Translations under genes and position numbers: made by a program | NCBI RefSeq assembly: GCF_000384155.1 | Contig: NZ_KB913031.1 | Location: 310,001-374,000 of the forward strand | Reading direction: 5' to 3' | From: Methylophilus sp. 42 | Lineage (GTDB): Bacteria > Pseudomonadota > Gammaproteobacteria > Burkholderiales > Methylophilaceae | DNA length: 64,000 bases | The notes under the pieces: generated by a model | What the model saw: the letters and a program-made list of their open reading frames with translations, nothing else | What the model was told of the DNA's origin: nothing | Databases searched by the model: none | Part shown: positions 50,760 to 60,593 of the stretch, one piece after another | Numbering within the stretch: the first letter of the stretch is position 1 | Layout of the letters: every line of letters starts with the position of its first letter

Positions 50760-51884
50760 ATGACCTTAGCTCACTTTGCCGCACAGCCTGAAAAAACACG
50801 TGGTCGCAAGGTCAGCGAGCAAGAGTCGCCATTGCGTAATGTGTTCCAGCGCGATCGCGATCGTATTATTCATTCTACGGCTTTCAGGCGTCTCGAATAC
50901 AAAACACAGGTATTTGTTAATCACGAGGGCGACCTGTTCCGCACACGCCTCACACATAGCATTGAAGTGGCGCAACTCACACGCGGTATCGCGCGCACGC
51001 TGGGTTTACATGAAGACCTGGCAGAGGCCATTGCACTGGCGCATGACCTCGGCCATACGCCTTTTGGCCATGCGGGTCAGGATGCGCTCAATCATTGCAT
51101 GCGCGATTACGGCGGCTTTGAACATAATTTGCAGTCATTGCGCGTGGTCGATGTGTTGGAAAACCGTTATGCCAGTTTTGATGGCTTGAACCTCACTTTT
51201 GAAGTACGTGAAGGTATCCTCAAGCACTGTTCGCGCAAAAATGCGCAGTTGCTGGGAGATGTTGGTGAGCGTTTCTTGCGCGGTGAATCGCCCAGCCTGG
51301 AGGCGCAAGTCACCAATTTTGCCGATGAGATTGCTTATAACAATCACGACGTAGATGATGGTCTGCGCTCCGGCTTGATCACCATCCAGCAATTGGCTGG
51401 CATTCAGCTCTTCGCTGAAAATATGGCCGAAGTTAAAAAGCTGTATGGCGAGATAGAAGAAAAACGACTGGTACATGAAACCATACGTCGCATGATTAAT
51501 GTGCTGGTGGTCGATTTATGCGAGCAAAGCCAGCAGGCCATTGCTGCATTAAATCCAGCCAGCATTGACGATGTGCGCAAGGCGCCTGCCTACCTGGTTG
51601 GGTTTAGCCAGGCGCTGGAAGAAAAGAACCTGGAGCTCAAACAATTTTTGCGCAAGCATCTTTACCAGCACTACCGCGTCAATCGCATGAGCGCCAAAGC
51701 GCGCCGCATTATTGCAGAGCTGTTCACGGCATTTATGGACAATCCTGCCCTGATGCCGGATGAATATCAATTGGTCGCCAAGCAAAATCAAGCGCGTGCG
51801 GTGGCAGATTATATTGCCGGGATGACAGATCGCTACGCCATACGCGAGCACCGGCGTTTATTCGCGGTGGAGGAGAGCTGGTAA
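50760..51884 (+). CDS. dgt: Deoxyguanosinetriphosphate triphosphohydrolase-like protein
   Basis: The 374-residue HD-domain protein has the metal-binding His and His-Asp pair ([31 protein letters not shown]) and the third Asp further on ([13 protein letters not shown]). It belongs to the Dgt family (shorter, type-2 form), which hydrolyses dGTP or other dNTPs to nucleoside and triphosphate. Last gene of the pil-aro-dgt block; a bidirectional terminator at 51905 separates it from dksA. The N-terminal RTRFQRDRDR-like lead ([20 protein letters not shown]) is diagnostic of the family. Confidence 0.92.
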   Translation: MTLAHFAAQPEKTRGRKVSEQESPLRNVFQRDRDRIIHSTAFRRLEYKTQVFVNHEGDLFRTRLTHSIEVAQLTRGIARTLGLHEDLAEAIALAHDLGHTPFGHAGQDALNHCMRDYGGFEHNLQSLRVVDVLENRYASFDGLNLTFEVREGILKHCSRKNAQLLGDVGERFLRGESPSLEAQVTNFADEIAYNNHDVDDGLRSGLITIQQLAGIQLFAENMAEVKKLYGEIEEKRLVHETIRRMINVLVVDLCEQSQQAIAALNPASIDDVRKAPAYLVGFSQALEEKNLELKQFLRKHLYQHYRVNRMSAKARRIIAELFTAFMDNPALMPDEYQLVAKQNQARAVADYIAGMTDRYAIREHRRLFAVEESW

Positions 51885-51904
51885 CAGTCCATCATTCGCA
51901 AGAA

Positions 51905-51940
51905 TAAAAAAAGGCTGCCATGATAAGCAGCCTTTTTTTA
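51905..51940. terminator. Bidirectional terminator between dgt and dksA
   Basis: AAGGCTGC (51911-51918) and GCAGCCTT (51927-51934) with an 8-nt loop, flanked by A-run and T-run. Confidence 0.9.
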
Positions 51941-51978
51941 TTGCCGAGGGCTGAATGGATTCAGCCTGGTGGCGAGGA

Positions 51979-52401
51979 TTATTTAGCGACTTGTTTCTCG
52001 CGCATTTCGTCCAGTGTTTTGCAGTCAATGCACAATGTGGCAGTCGGGCGCGCTTCTAGGCGCTTCAGGCCGATTTCAATGCCGCAACCTTCACAGTAAC
52101 CATAATCGCCACTGTCAATATTGCGCAATGTCTCGTCGATTTTTTTAATCAGCTTGCGCTCGCGGTCACGGTTGCGCAACTCCAGCGCCATGTCAGACTC
52201 CTGGCTGGCGCGGTCATTTGGGTCAGCAAAGCTGGTGACTTCGTCCTGCATCGTATGCACGGTACGGTCAATGTCGTGACTCAGTTCTGACTTCCAGTCA
52301 TTCAGGATTTTGCGGAAGTGATCCTGCTGCTTTTTGTTCATGTATTCCTCACCGGCGGCTGGCTGGTAAGGGGTGAAGGATTTGTTAACGGTATCTGCCA
52401 T
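51979..52401 (-). CDS. dksA: DksA, RNA polymerase-binding transcription factor
   Basis: A 140-residue protein: a coiled-coil helical part ([38 protein letters not shown]) whose tip carries the DxxDxA residues (ADPNDRA), and a zinc finger with CEGCG and CIDC (four Cys). It binds the secondary channel of RNA polymerase and works with ppGpp in the stringent response. Start ATG 52401 has GGAA five bases upstream. It is convergent with dgt across the terminator. Confidence 0.95.
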   Translation of the reverse strand: MADTVNKSFTPYQPAAGEEYMNKKQQDHFRKILNDWKSELSHDIDRTVHTMQDEVTSFADPNDRASQESDMALELRNRDRERKLIKKIDETLRNIDSGDYGYCEGCGIEIGLKRLEARPTATLCIDCKTLDEMREKQVAK

Positions 52402-52530
52402 GATGGTTCCAAAGAACGAAACTACTGAATAGTTATTGCCAAAAAAGGCGCTTGTACTGCATTAGGTCTATCAACAATCGCGCGAGTTTACACCAGTTTC
52501 TAAGGGCATGCAAAGGCTCTTTGCTGTGTT

Positions 52531-53403
52531 TTAAACGCGCGCGGATGAAGCTTGCTCGCGTAGCTCCAGTGCTTTTAATGTATTTTCCATCAGTGTTGCC
52601 ACTGTCATCGGCCCCACACCGCCGGGTACGGGGGTGATGTGGCTCGCACGCTGGCTGGCCACTGCGAAATCCACATCGCCGGTGATTTTGCCATCCGGCA
52701 GGCGATTGATGCCGATATCTACAACAATCGCGCCTGGTTTGATCCACTCACCTTTAATCAGCCCCGCTTTGCCAGCCGCAGCAACAATTAAATCAGCGCG
52801 GCCAATATGGGTCGCCAGGTCTTTAGTATGGCGATGGCAGCTCGTGACGGTGCAACCTGCCAGCAGCAGCTCCAGGCCCATCGGGCGCCCCACGTGGTTG
52901 GATACACCCACCACCACGGCATCCAGCCCCTTGAGTGCGATACCACTGGCTTGCAGCATTTTAATGACACCGTAAGGTGTGCAAGAGCGCAGCAGTGGCT
53001 GGCGTACGGCCAGGCGGCCAATGTTATAAGGGTGAAAGCCGTCTACATCCTTGGCCGGATCAATCAGGGCCAAAATTTCTGTTTCATCAATATGATGTGG
53101 CAACGGCGACTGTACCAAAATGCCGTCAGTTGCATCATCGGCATTCAATTGCCTGATCAGCGCAAATAATTCTTCTTGTGAGGTGCTGGCAGGTAAATTA
53201 TGGGCGATTGAAACGATGCCTGTTTTTTCACAAGCCAGGCGTTTGTTACGCACATAAATGGCAGAGGCCGGGTCATCCCCTAATAAAATCACCGCGAGGC
53301 ACGGGGCACGTTTTCCGGCCTGCACACGTTGGTCGATGTTGGCTTTAATATCCTCTAGCAGTTGACTGGCAATTTGCTTGCCATCAATAATATGAGCGCT
53401 CAT
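52531..53403 (-). CDS. folD: Bifunctional methylene-THF dehydrogenase/cyclohydrolase FolD
   Basis: ATG 53403 ([20 protein letters not shown]) is the standard FolD N-terminus, so the upstream codon at 53457 is rejected. The 290-residue enzyme keeps the catalytic Lys ([14 protein letters not shown]), [21 protein letters not shown], the NADP loop ([18 protein letters not shown]) and [18 protein letters not shown]. It interconverts methylene- and formyl-tetrahydrofolate and supplies C1 units, which matter in a methylotroph. In VGVSN the common Arg of GRSN is Val, a small deviation. It is divergent from the tRNA cluster. Confidence 0.95.
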   Translation of the reverse strand: MSAHIIDGKQIASQLLEDIKANIDQRVQAGKRAPCLAVILLGDDPASAIYVRNKRLACEKTGIVSIAHNLPASTSQEELFALIRQLNADDATDGILVQSPLPHHIDETEILALIDPAKDVDGFHPYNIGRLAVRQPLLRSCTPYGVIKMLQASGIALKGLDAVVVGVSNHVGRPMGLELLLAGCTVTSCHRHTKDLATHIGRADLIVAAAGKAGLIKGEWIKPGAIVVDIGINRLPDGKITGDVDFAVASQRASHITPVPGGVGPMTVATLMENTLKALELREQASSARV

Positions 53404-53448
53404 GAACAAAATATTTGTCGTAAAAAATAGAATTTTATCACATCGACA

Positions 53449-53477
53449 TTGACACAAATTCAGAAAATCGGTTATAT
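53449..53477 (+). promoter_or_regulatory. Sigma-70 promoter of the tRNA cluster
   Basis: TTGACA (53449-53454), 17-bp spacer, TTATAT (53472-53477); the first tRNA begins ten bases after the -10 hexamer. Confidence 0.8.
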
Positions 53478-53486
53478 TTCCGTCTT

Positions 53487-53563
53487 CGGCGTGTAGCGTA
53501 GTCTGGTAGCGCGCCTGCTTTGGGAGCAGGATGTCGGGAGTTCGAATCTCTCCACGCCGACCA
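53487..53563 (+). tRNA. tRNA-Pro(UGG)
   Basis: Acceptor CGGCGTG pairs with CACGCCG, discriminator A and encoded CCA. The anticodon stem CCTGC/GCAGG closes a loop with TGG. The T-arm holds GTTCGAAT. 77 nt. Confidence 0.95.
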
Positions 53564-53599
53564 GTTTCTCTGGATTGCCCGTCGGCATGTAACTCCTAT

Positions 53600-53676
53600 C
53601 TGCTCGTAGCTCAACTGGATAGAGCACCAGCCTTCTAAGCTGGGGGTTACAGGTTCGATTCCTGTCGGGCAGGCCA
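53600..53676 (+). tRNA. tRNA-Arg(UCU)
   Basis: Acceptor CTGCTCG pairs with CGGGCAG, with discriminator G and encoded CCA. The anticodon stem CCAGC/GCTGG closes loop CTTCTAA with anticodon TCT. The T-arm holds GTTCGATT. Confidence 0.95.
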
Positions 53677-53689
53677 AAATTTCCCCAGT

Positions 53690-53766
53690 GGTGGCTATAG
53701 CTCAGTTGGTAGAGCCCCGGATTGTGATTCCGGTTGTCGTGGGTTCGAGTCCCATTAGCCACCCCA
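53690..53766 (+). tRNA. tRNA-His(GUG)
   Basis: Acceptor GTGGCTA pairs with TAGCCAC; the extra 5' G (53690) faces C73 as required for histidine tRNA. The anticodon GTG stands in ATTGTGATT. CCA is encoded. Confidence 0.95.
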
Positions 53767-53879
53767 TTCTTGCTTTCTCAAGTCTTAAATTCAAAAATAG
53801 TCACTAAAATTGGCTCTGTTTACCAATAGACCAACAGCATGCTTTTGATAAAGTGTTCGAAACAACCATTGTCGCGAAC

Positions 53880-54887
53880 ATGACTACACCTCTGAATTTG
53901 AAAAAATTTATGCAAAGCCTGATCGACCTCACCAAGGTCAGAGACAGCCTTGCACTTGATCCGGCGCTGCTATCATTAATGCAGCACTGGATGTCTGTGT
54001 TTGCAACCCAGGCGCAGCCGATCAGAATGCAAGTATTGTCCAAACGGCAGCTTGTTTCGGTGATGGATACTCAGGAATCAAGTACTGATCCGACCTTTGA
54101 GGCCTGGCCGCCAGAGGTTTATACGATGCTGTTGGGTTATTTGAATCAAGAATATCGTCAGCATGCGTGTTTTGATACCGCTAGCGGCAAATTGCATGTG
54201 TTCCCGCTCAAGCAAAGTATCTCCCACAAAAGTGCCATCCTGCTGATCCAGCACGAAACGCTTTCGGCGGAAGAGATTGAGCTGGTAGAGCAATGCTTGC
54301 AGATGTTCCAGCATTACGCCGGGTTGATTATAGAAAACGAGCGCGATGCCTTGACTGGCCTGCTCAATCGCAAAACATTCGATCAATGCGTCGGCAAAAT
54401 CCTGCTCAATGACTATAAGCCGGAATACAGATTCCCCTTGCACCACTACCTGGTGATTTTCGATATTGATTTCTTCAAAAGAATTAACGATACCTACGGC
54501 CATTTGATTGGTGACGAAGTGCTGCTGCTGTTATCACGGTTGATGCAGGAGGCTTTTCGGGATGGTGACTTGTTGTTCCGCTTTGGCGGGGAAGAGTTTG
54601 TCGGTGTGTTCTCCTGTGCCGAAGAAAATGACATCATCATGTTGCTCGACCGGTTTAAAGAGGCGCTGGCAGCGTATTCGTTCCCGCAAGTGGGGCAGGT
54701 CACGATCAGTATTGGCTGCTCAAAAATGGCGTTGAATGTGTTGCCCAATACGGTGCTTGAGCATGCAGATGAGGCTTTGTATTACGCCAAAGAGCACGGT
54801 CGAAATCAAATTTGCTACTATGAGACGTTGATCGCACAAGGTTTGCTCACAGATACCGTGATTAGCGGCGAAATCGAGTTGTTCTAG
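53880..54887 (+). CDS. Diguanylate cyclase (GGDEF domain)
   Basis: A soluble protein of 335 residues from ATG 53880, or 344 from GTG 53853; neither start has a ribosome box. The N-terminal 150 residues are an unassigned sensor part (LTKVRDSLALDPALLSLMQH). The C-terminal GGDEF domain has DALTGLLNRKTFDQCV, HYLVIFDIDFFKRINDTYGH and the active site FRFGGEEFVGVFS (GGEEF, active type). The RxxD product-inhibition site is not obvious. It makes c-di-GMP and is placed next to pilus genes, a sensible neighbour for control of surface attachment. No membrane span. Confidence 0.88.
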   Translation: MTTPLNLKKFMQSLIDLTKVRDSLALDPALLSLMQHWMSVFATQAQPIRMQVLSKRQLVSVMDTQESSTDPTFEAWPPEVYTMLLGYLNQEYRQHACFDTASGKLHVFPLKQSISHKSAILLIQHETLSAEEIELVEQCLQMFQHYAGLIIENERDALTGLLNRKTFDQCVGKILLNDYKPEYRFPLHHYLVIFDIDFFKRINDTYGHLIGDEVLLLLSRLMQEAFRDGDLLFRFGGEEFVGVFSCAEENDIIMLLDRFKEALAAYSFPQVGQVTISIGCSKMALNVLPNTVLEHADEALYYAKEHGRNQICYYETLIAQGLLTDTVISGEIELF

Positions 54888-54989
54888 TCTTTACTTCCAT
54901 ATTGCTAAGCGCGGGCATTGAACGTGTGCCTGCCGACTGACCATTCGCCGACAATCTCGTCGGTGACCTGCATTTTCTCTCGAGATGAT

Positions 54990-55019
54990 TTGACATTGCA
55001 TATTGATTGTATTTAATAT
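54990..55019 (+). promoter_or_regulatory. Promoter of the second pilus/secretion operon
   Basis: TTGACA (54990-54995), 18-bp spacer and TAATAT (55014-55019), with the secretin start codon 37 bp further on. Confidence 0.6.
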
Positions 55020-55056
55020 GTGTTAAAAAATGTCAATATCGTAACGGGGGAAGTCG

Positions 55057-56973
55057 ATGCGCTCCGCTCTCATCCTGCTGTGTTGTGTTTGGCTCACCGC
55101 ATGCCTACGGCAGCCGCTTGATGCGTCTACACACTCTGCATTGCATTTGCCAGACACGCCTCCGACAGAAACCTCTCCTATCGCGGTTTATCCTGAAGTC
55201 GATATTGCCGAGATTGAATCTACCCGTACTATTAAGCCGCCATTAAAGTCAGCTACCCCCACCCTGCTGATTAACCTGGTGGTGCACGATGCGCCCGTTC
55301 AGGAGGTATTGCTGGCGATTGCGCGTGAAAGCAGTTTGAATATTGATGTGCACCCAGGCTTGCGAGGCAAGGTAAGTTTGAATGCGATCCAGCAGTCAGT
55401 GCCGTCCATTCTGGCACGTATATCTAAGCAGTTGGATATGTATTACGAGTGGTCGAATGGCGTGTGGTTAATTACGCCAGACATGCCTGTCATCCGTAGT
55501 TATAAATTGAATTACGTTAATATGAGTCGCGACACCACTGGCTATATCGGGGTCGCCAGTGAAATCAATAGTGCTGGCAGAGCCGCCGCAGGGGCTGCTG
55601 GCAATGGTGGCACCGGGCAAGCAGCGGTGGTGCAAGGCGGTAACAGTAACAGCTCAAGAACGGCGGTCACTTCGCAATCGCGTTATCACTTGTGGGAAAG
55701 CGTCGTCGAGAATATACAGGCGCTGTTAGACGAAACTGATAAGGCCAGCATCGCACGTGCTGAGGTACTGGAGAGTACGGCATCAAGCCTGGATTTGCCT
55801 GTGCAGACGACGGAGCCGGTCGACAGTATGCAGGCCGCTCGCCATTCGCGTGAGGCGCCAGATCAATCAGCAGCCAGCGCCACTATTGTTTCGGAAAGAG
55901 TCAAACAGGCGCATGTCCGCTGGCATGCTTCACGGCTGATTGCCAATCCTGAAACGGGTATTTTGACGATCCGGGCGTCGCAAAGCCAGCAGGCACAAGT
56001 CAGGTCGTATCTGGAGTCGGTGATGCAAGTGGCCGCCAGGCAGGTGCTCATTGAAGCCACGATTGTGGAAGTAGAGTTAAGTAAAAGCTTTCAGATGGGC
56101 ATCGATTGGAGCCGGTTGTCCGCTTCGGCACAGCAGCGCGGATGGCAGTTAGCGCAATCGCTTGGCAATGATGCGGCACAGTTCAATCGTGCGGCTGGCA
56201 CCTGGGAAAGTAACAACAGTAAAAATGCACTTGGCCAGAATAATGGCAGTGTGGCATTCATGCTAGGGTACTTTAATCCGTTTAGTCGCTTGGGCAACCT
56301 CAGTGCCAGCGTGACTTTGCTGGAACAGTTTGGCAAAACGCGCGTGTTATCCAGCCCTAAATTAATGGTGCTCAATAACCAGACTGCGATTCTCAAGGTG
56401 GTCGACAATCTGGTGTATTTCACGATTCAGTCGCAAATTTCCCAAAGCAGCAGCAATAGCGGCAGTAATTTACAGGCCGTCACCACCACCGCCAATACCG
56501 TCCCAGTCGGGTTGGTCATGGCCGTCACGGCACAAATTAACAGCCATCAGCGGGTGAATTTGAATGTGCGCCCCACCGTGTCCAAGGTGTTGCGCTATAT
56601 CGAAGACCCTAATCCGCAATTGGGCAGCGGTAGTACGCGGATAGTCAGCAGCATCCCTGAAATACAAGTGCGTGAAATGGAGTCGGTGCTGAATATTGCC
56701 AGCGGCAATATCGCGGTGCTGGGTGGGTTGATGCAGGAGGATCAGCGCGAATTCACCGACCGTGTGCCCGGCGTATCCAGGTTGCCAGTGCTTGGGCAAG
56801 TGTTTACCGGTAAAAATCAGGCGGCAAAAAAGACCGAGTTGATTGTTTTTCTCAGGCCGACCGTCATCGGGCGCGCCGATGTGCGGTCGGGTGACTTGCA
56901 ATCGTTTCAGCCTTTATTGCCTGATGAATTACCTGCTGATGCATTTGAGATCAATGTGGGGGAGCCGTCATGA
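55057..56973 (+). CDS. mshL: MshL/GspD-like secretin lipoprotein
   Basis: A 638-residue protein. The signal ends in a lipobox (LCCVWLTACLRQ), as in MshL. An STN/N0-like domain follows (LVVHDAPVQEVLLAIARESS, LNIDVHPGLRGKVSLN), then N1-like parts (SQQAQVRSYLESVMQVAARQ, VLIEATIVEVELSKSFQMGI) and the C-terminal secretin barrel with VLSSPKLMVLNNQTAILKV and LGGLMQEDQREFTDRVPGVS. It is expected to form the outer-membrane pore of an MSHA-type pilus or related type II-like system. First gene of the operon behind a good promoter. The Ser/Asn stretch SQISQSSSNSGSN is a surface loop. Confidence 0.85.
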   Translation: MRSALILLCCVWLTACLRQPLDASTHSALHLPDTPPTETSPIAVYPEVDIAEIESTRTIKPPLKSATPTLLINLVVHDAPVQEVLLAIARESSLNIDVHPGLRGKVSLNAIQQSVPSILARISKQLDMYYEWSNGVWLITPDMPVIRSYKLNYVNMSRDTTGYIGVASEINSAGRAAAGAAGNGGTGQAAVVQGGNSNSSRTAVTSQSRYHLWESVVENIQALLDETDKASIARAEVLESTASSLDLPVQTTEPVDSMQAARHSREAPDQSAASATIVSERVKQAHVRWHASRLIANPETGILTIRASQSQQAQVRSYLESVMQVAARQVLIEATIVEVELSKSFQMGIDWSRLSASAQQRGWQLAQSLGNDAAQFNRAAGTWESNNSKNALGQNNGSVAFMLGYFNPFSRLGNLSASVTLLEQFGKTRVLSSPKLMVLNNQTAILKVVDNLVYFTIQSQISQSSSNSGSNLQAVTTTANTVPVGLVMAVTAQINSHQRVNLNVRPTVSKVLRYIEDPNPQLGSGSTRIVSSIPEIQVREMESVLNIASGNIAVLGGLMQEDQREFTDRVPGVSRLPVLGQVFTGKNQAAKKTELIVFLRPTVIGRADVRSGDLQSFQPLLPDELPADAFEINVGEPS

Positions 56974-57677
56974 ATCGACGTCTAAGATTGTTGGCATCGT
57001 GGCCAGGGTATGGCCGCTCTGCGCAACGCGCCTATTGCCGCGCATTGATCATCACAGATCTTAAGCGCGTTGAGATCGGCTTAAGTTATTTGTTGTGGGG
57101 CTGCGTTGTTTTGATCAGTGGCTTGGTCTGGCAAGAGGGCTATCATATATTGTCTGGTGGTGAAAATGGCATTATCAGACAGTTGCCTGCTGGCTTGAGT
57201 CAGCCGGTGGATGCGTTTTATCCTATCCATGCACCTGCACTGGGCAATCTGGCGACATCAAACAAATTGCCGAGCCTGTTTACTTTCAAGCCTACGAAGT
57301 CATCTCCGGTAACGGCCTTAAGCTATCCAGCAGCTGAGGCGCCGGTGGAGGGGTATGCCACAGCAAAACCAGCCCCCAAACCGTTACGTCTGACGTTGCA
57401 AATTCAAGCCATGCCGAAATTGCAAGCGAGCCTGAAGTCACAATTAAGCACCGCTGTACAACAACTACTTTCTGGTCAGCTGGTGCTAGCAGGAGCATCT
57501 TTTGAAGAGGTGTTACAGCAAGACCCCCATCAGGTGATTGCCTTGGCGGGCATGCTGGTCGTCACCAGCCAACGCGGCGAGATTCAGCAGCGTGAAGATT
57601 ACTTAAGCAGAATCCGTCAGGAGGTTCCAGACTATACGCCTGAGGATGACCTGTTTTTGATGCAACTGGAGCATTGA
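56970..57677 (+). CDS. MshN-like protein with TPR-like C-terminus (235 aa)
   Basis: ATG 56970 overlaps the secretin stop. One N-terminal membrane helix (IGLSYLLWGCVVLISGLVW) is followed by a Pro/Ser/Thr-rich periplasmic linker (about residues 65-150) and a C-terminal helical TPR-like part (LSGQLVLAGASFEEVLQQDP, HQVIALAGMLVVTSQRGEIQ). This layout is that of MshN in MSHA operons, which is thought to contact the secretin or cell wall; similarity to GspC-type linker proteins is also possible. The overall sequence is not conserved enough for a firm name. It ends 2 bases before the next gene's ATG. Confidence 0.6.
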   Translation: MNRRLRLLASWPGYGRSAQRAYCRALIITDLKRVEIGLSYLLWGCVVLISGLVWQEGYHILSGGENGIIRQLPAGLSQPVDAFYPIHAPALGNLATSNKLPSLFTFKPTKSSPVTALSYPAAEAPVEGYATAKPAPKPLRLTLQIQAMPKLQASLKSQLSTAVQQLLSGQLVLAGASFEEVLQQDPHQVIALAGMLVVTSQRGEIQQREDYLSRIRQEVPDYTPEDDLFLMQLEH

Positions 57678-57679
57678 GC

Positions 57680-59395
57680 ATGCTGGCCGCCACAGACAAC
57701 ACTCGTATTGGGGAATGGATGTTGGCAAAAGGCATGATTACCGCTGACCAGTTAGAAATTGCGTTAATTGAACAACAAAAACATCGGTTGCTACTTGGGC
57801 AGCAATTAGTCAGGCTACATTTTGTAACTGATGCCATGATACGCGATGTGCTGGCGCATTATCATGCACAGGAAAGCATTGATTTACAGCAGGTGATTGT
57901 TGACCCGGAAGCGCTGGCGATGGTGCCGGAGGCCTTTGCCCGACAACATAAATTGTTGCCGCTGGATTTGTCGCCAGACAAACAAATCATGCGTGTGGCC
58001 TTGTCTGGCCACAATAATATGCTGGTGCTAGATGCACTGCGGCATATGCTGGGCGGCACCATACAGCTCAAATCGGTATTGGCGACTGAAGCACATTTAG
58101 AGCAGGCACTGGACAAGTGTTACGGGCATAGCCTGTCACTCGATAGTCTGTTGCGTGAAATTGAGCAGGAGGGCAGCGCGCCATCCTCACTCTCTGTGCA
58201 GCAAGCCTCGCGGCCGGTTATCAGGCTGGTGAATGCCGTGTTGATAGATGCAGTCAAGCAAGGCGCTTCGGATATCCATTTCGAGCCTGAGCATGCCTTT
58301 CTCAGGATACGTTACCGGATTGATGGGGTGTTGTGGCAGATCCGCTGCTTGCATGATCGCTACTGGCCGGCCATGTGTGTACGGCTAAAAATACTGGCGG
58401 GAATGGACATTGCCGAGCAGCGTACACCGCAGGATGGCCGGGTCAATATGTTTTTATGCGGTCGGCAAATTGATTTCAGGGTGTCCAGTCATCCGACTTT
58501 GCATGGTGAAAATCTTGTATTGCGGGTACTCGACCGCGACAAGGCAATTATCCCCCTGGAGGCCATGGGATTGCGTGCACCACAGTTGCAACGCGTCAAA
58601 ACCATGCTGGAAAAGCCAGAAGGTTTGCTGATTTTAACGGGCCCCACAGGCAGTGGCAAAACCACCACTTTGTATTCAATGCTCGGTCACCTCAATCACG
58701 AGCATGTCAATATCATGACACTGGAAGACCCGGTGGAATATCCGCATGCGCTCATGCGTCAGACCTCGGTCAATGCAGCAAATAAGGTGGATTTTATCAA
58801 TGGTATCCGGGCGATTTTACGGCAGGATCCTGACATCATCCTGATTGGCGAAATACGCGATGAATCTACCGCTGCCATGGCAGTGAGGGCGGCCATGACT
58901 GGCCATCTGGTGATGACCACCTTGCATACCAATAGTGCAACAGCTGCTTTTTCACGGCTGCAAGATCTGGGCGTCAGTCCACATATGATGGCGGGATGCC
59001 TGGTGGGTGTGATTGCACAAAGGCTGCTACGACGTTTGTGTAAACACTGCAAGCGGCAAACCGAGGCTGATCGCGCGCTGGAGCAACTGTTGCGCCAGGT
59101 ATGTGCACCGGCACAAACCTGGGCGAGGCCTGTATTTGAGGCCGAAGGTTGCGTGCACTGCCGCATGAGTGGATACCATGGCAGATTGGTCATTATGGAA
59201 GTGCTGACCATGCATGCCGATATGAATGCGATGCTGACGCAACCTCTGGCCATGCAGCAACTGGCGCGGGTGCACGGCTATACCACGCTGGCGGAAGAGG
59301 GCTTGCAGTGGGTAAATGCAGGGGAGACCAGCGTGCAGGAGTTGCGTCGGGTGGTCGACTTAAGTGCACTTGAGGCAGTGGTAGCAACACCATGA
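57680..59395 (+). CDS. mshE: GspE/MshE-type assembly ATPase
   Basis: ATG 57680 (MLAATDNTRIGEWMLAKG) is chosen; the TTG 57674 is not needed. The 571-residue ATPase has the N-terminal MshEN-like domain (TADQLEIALIEQQKHRLLLG), Walker A (GLLILTGPTGSGKTTTLYSM), the Asp box and Walker B (QDPDIILIGEIRDESTAAMA), a His box (TGHLVMTTLHTNSA), and a tetracysteine zinc loop (LCKHCKRQ, GCVHCRMS). It powers pilus or pseudopilus assembly. The MshEN part binds c-di-GMP in Vibrio MshE, which fits the adjacent GGDEF gene (inference). It overlaps the platform gene by 4 bp. Confidence 0.9.
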   Translation: MLAATDNTRIGEWMLAKGMITADQLEIALIEQQKHRLLLGQQLVRLHFVTDAMIRDVLAHYHAQESIDLQQVIVDPEALAMVPEAFARQHKLLPLDLSPDKQIMRVALSGHNNMLVLDALRHMLGGTIQLKSVLATEAHLEQALDKCYGHSLSLDSLLREIEQEGSAPSSLSVQQASRPVIRLVNAVLIDAVKQGASDIHFEPEHAFLRIRYRIDGVLWQIRCLHDRYWPAMCVRLKILAGMDIAEQRTPQDGRVNMFLCGRQIDFRVSSHPTLHGENLVLRVLDRDKAIIPLEAMGLRAPQLQRVKTMLEKPEGLLILTGPTGSGKTTTLYSMLGHLNHEHVNIMTLEDPVEYPHALMRQTSVNAANKVDFINGIRAILRQDPDIILIGEIRDESTAAMAVRAAMTGHLVMTTLHTNSATAAFSRLQDLGVSPHMMAGCLVGVIAQRLLRRLCKHCKRQTEADRALEQLLRQVCAPAQTWARPVFEAEGCVHCRMSGYHGRLVIMEVLTMHADMNAMLTQPLAMQQLARVHGYTTLAEEGLQWVNAGETSVQELRRVVDLSALEAVVATP

Positions 59396-60591
59396 CCAGC
59401 TATCGCTATATCGCCATCGACCAATATGGCCAACGGCAACGTGGCGTATTGGAGCTGCCCGATGAGCAGGCACTCATGGCGAGTTTACAGCAGCAGAGCC
59501 TGGAGTTACTGACGTTCAAATTGGGTCAGCCATGGGTGTGGCGACAGCCCAGAGTGGGTACGCAGGCATTGATTTTATTTTGCGTGCAAATGGAGCAATT
59601 GCTGCAAGCGGGTGTGCCCTTGCTGCAGGCAGTGGCCGAGCTGGCTGACCAAAATGAACATGCTGGCATGATGGCGGCATTGCGCACCGTGCAACGTGAT
59701 CTAGAGGCTGGCAGGCTATTGTCACAAGCCTTGCAGGCGCAGCCTAAAGTCTTTCCACCCTTGCTGGGTCAGCTTGTTGATGCGGGTGAGCGTACCGGTC
59801 AGTTGCCGGAGATTTTCGGGCATTTGACGCGTACATTGTCGTGGCAGGCCGAACTGTTGTCACAAATTCGCCGGGGCCTGACTTACCCGGCGGTGTTGTG
59901 TGTCATGGTGGCGCTTGCTGCCTATGTCATGCTGACTTTTCTTGTGCCGCAAATGGCCAGCTTCTTGCAAAGCCTGGGCCAGGAGTTGCCGTGGTCTACC
60001 CGCCTGTTGCTGGCGCTGTCGGACGGGATGATGGCTTATGGCGGATGGCTATTACTTGGCGTGATTGCCCTGGTGGGTGCCTTTATGCTGGCGATGCGTC
60101 GATCACCGGTCTTCGCTTTTTTTCTTGACCAACGGCTCTTGAGGTTGCCAGTGATTGGGCGTTTGTTGCATCAACTGGTATTGGCCAGGCTTTGTCGTTT
60201 TCTCGGGTTGATGTATCAGACAGGGATTCCCTTGTTGCAGGCATTGGCATGGTGCCAGCCCTTGTTGCAACAGCGCGTGATGGAACAGGCGCTGTCAGAA
60301 GTGCATCAGCGTGTTCAGGCCGGGGAAAGCCTCACGGCTGGTTTTGCGGCCACGCAACAGTTTCCACCGCTGATGTTACGCATGTTAAGTGTGGGTGAAA
60401 CCACTGGTGCGCTCGACCGCATGTTATTCCAGCTGGCCGTCTTTTACGACCGGGAGGTGCAATCGCAACTGCAGCTGGTATTACGATTACTTGAGCCCGC
60501 GCTCACCATCGCGCTGGGCATGATGTTGTTATTTTTAATGGCAGCGGTGATGTTGCCGGTTTATGACAGCTTTTCAAGTCTGCGTTATTGA
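59392..60591 (+). CDS. mshG: GspF/MshG inner-membrane platform protein
   Basis: ATG 59392 overlaps the ATPase stop. The 399-residue protein begins MTSYRYIAIDQYGQRQRGVL, has two T2SSF repeats with FCVQMEQLLQAGVPLLQAVA and FLGLMYQTGIPLLQALAWCQ, and three membrane helices (residues about 160-180, 215-235, 370-390). It is the platform that receives pilins and turns under the assembly ATPase. The C-terminal helix LTIALGMMLLFLMAAVMLPV is typical. Coupled to the next gene by TTGA or ATG. Confidence 0.9.
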   Translation: MTSYRYIAIDQYGQRQRGVLELPDEQALMASLQQQSLELLTFKLGQPWVWRQPRVGTQALILFCVQMEQLLQAGVPLLQAVAELADQNEHAGMMAALRTVQRDLEAGRLLSQALQAQPKVFPPLLGQLVDAGERTGQLPEIFGHLTRTLSWQAELLSQIRRGLTYPAVLCVMVALAAYVMLTFLVPQMASFLQSLGQELPWSTRLLLALSDGMMAYGGWLLLGVIALVGAFMLAMRRSPVFAFFLDQRLLRLPVIGRLLHQLVLARLCRFLGLMYQTGIPLLQALAWCQPLLQQRVMEQALSEVHQRVQAGESLTAGFAATQQFPPLMLRMLSVGETTGALDRMLFQLAVFYDREVQSQLQLVLRLLEPALTIALGMMLLFLMAAVMLPVYDSFSSLRY

Positions 60592-60593
60592 AC

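Noticed and set aside
52433-52747. Minus-strand 104-aa ORF downstream of folD
   Set aside because: Overlaps folD in another frame and has no start signal.
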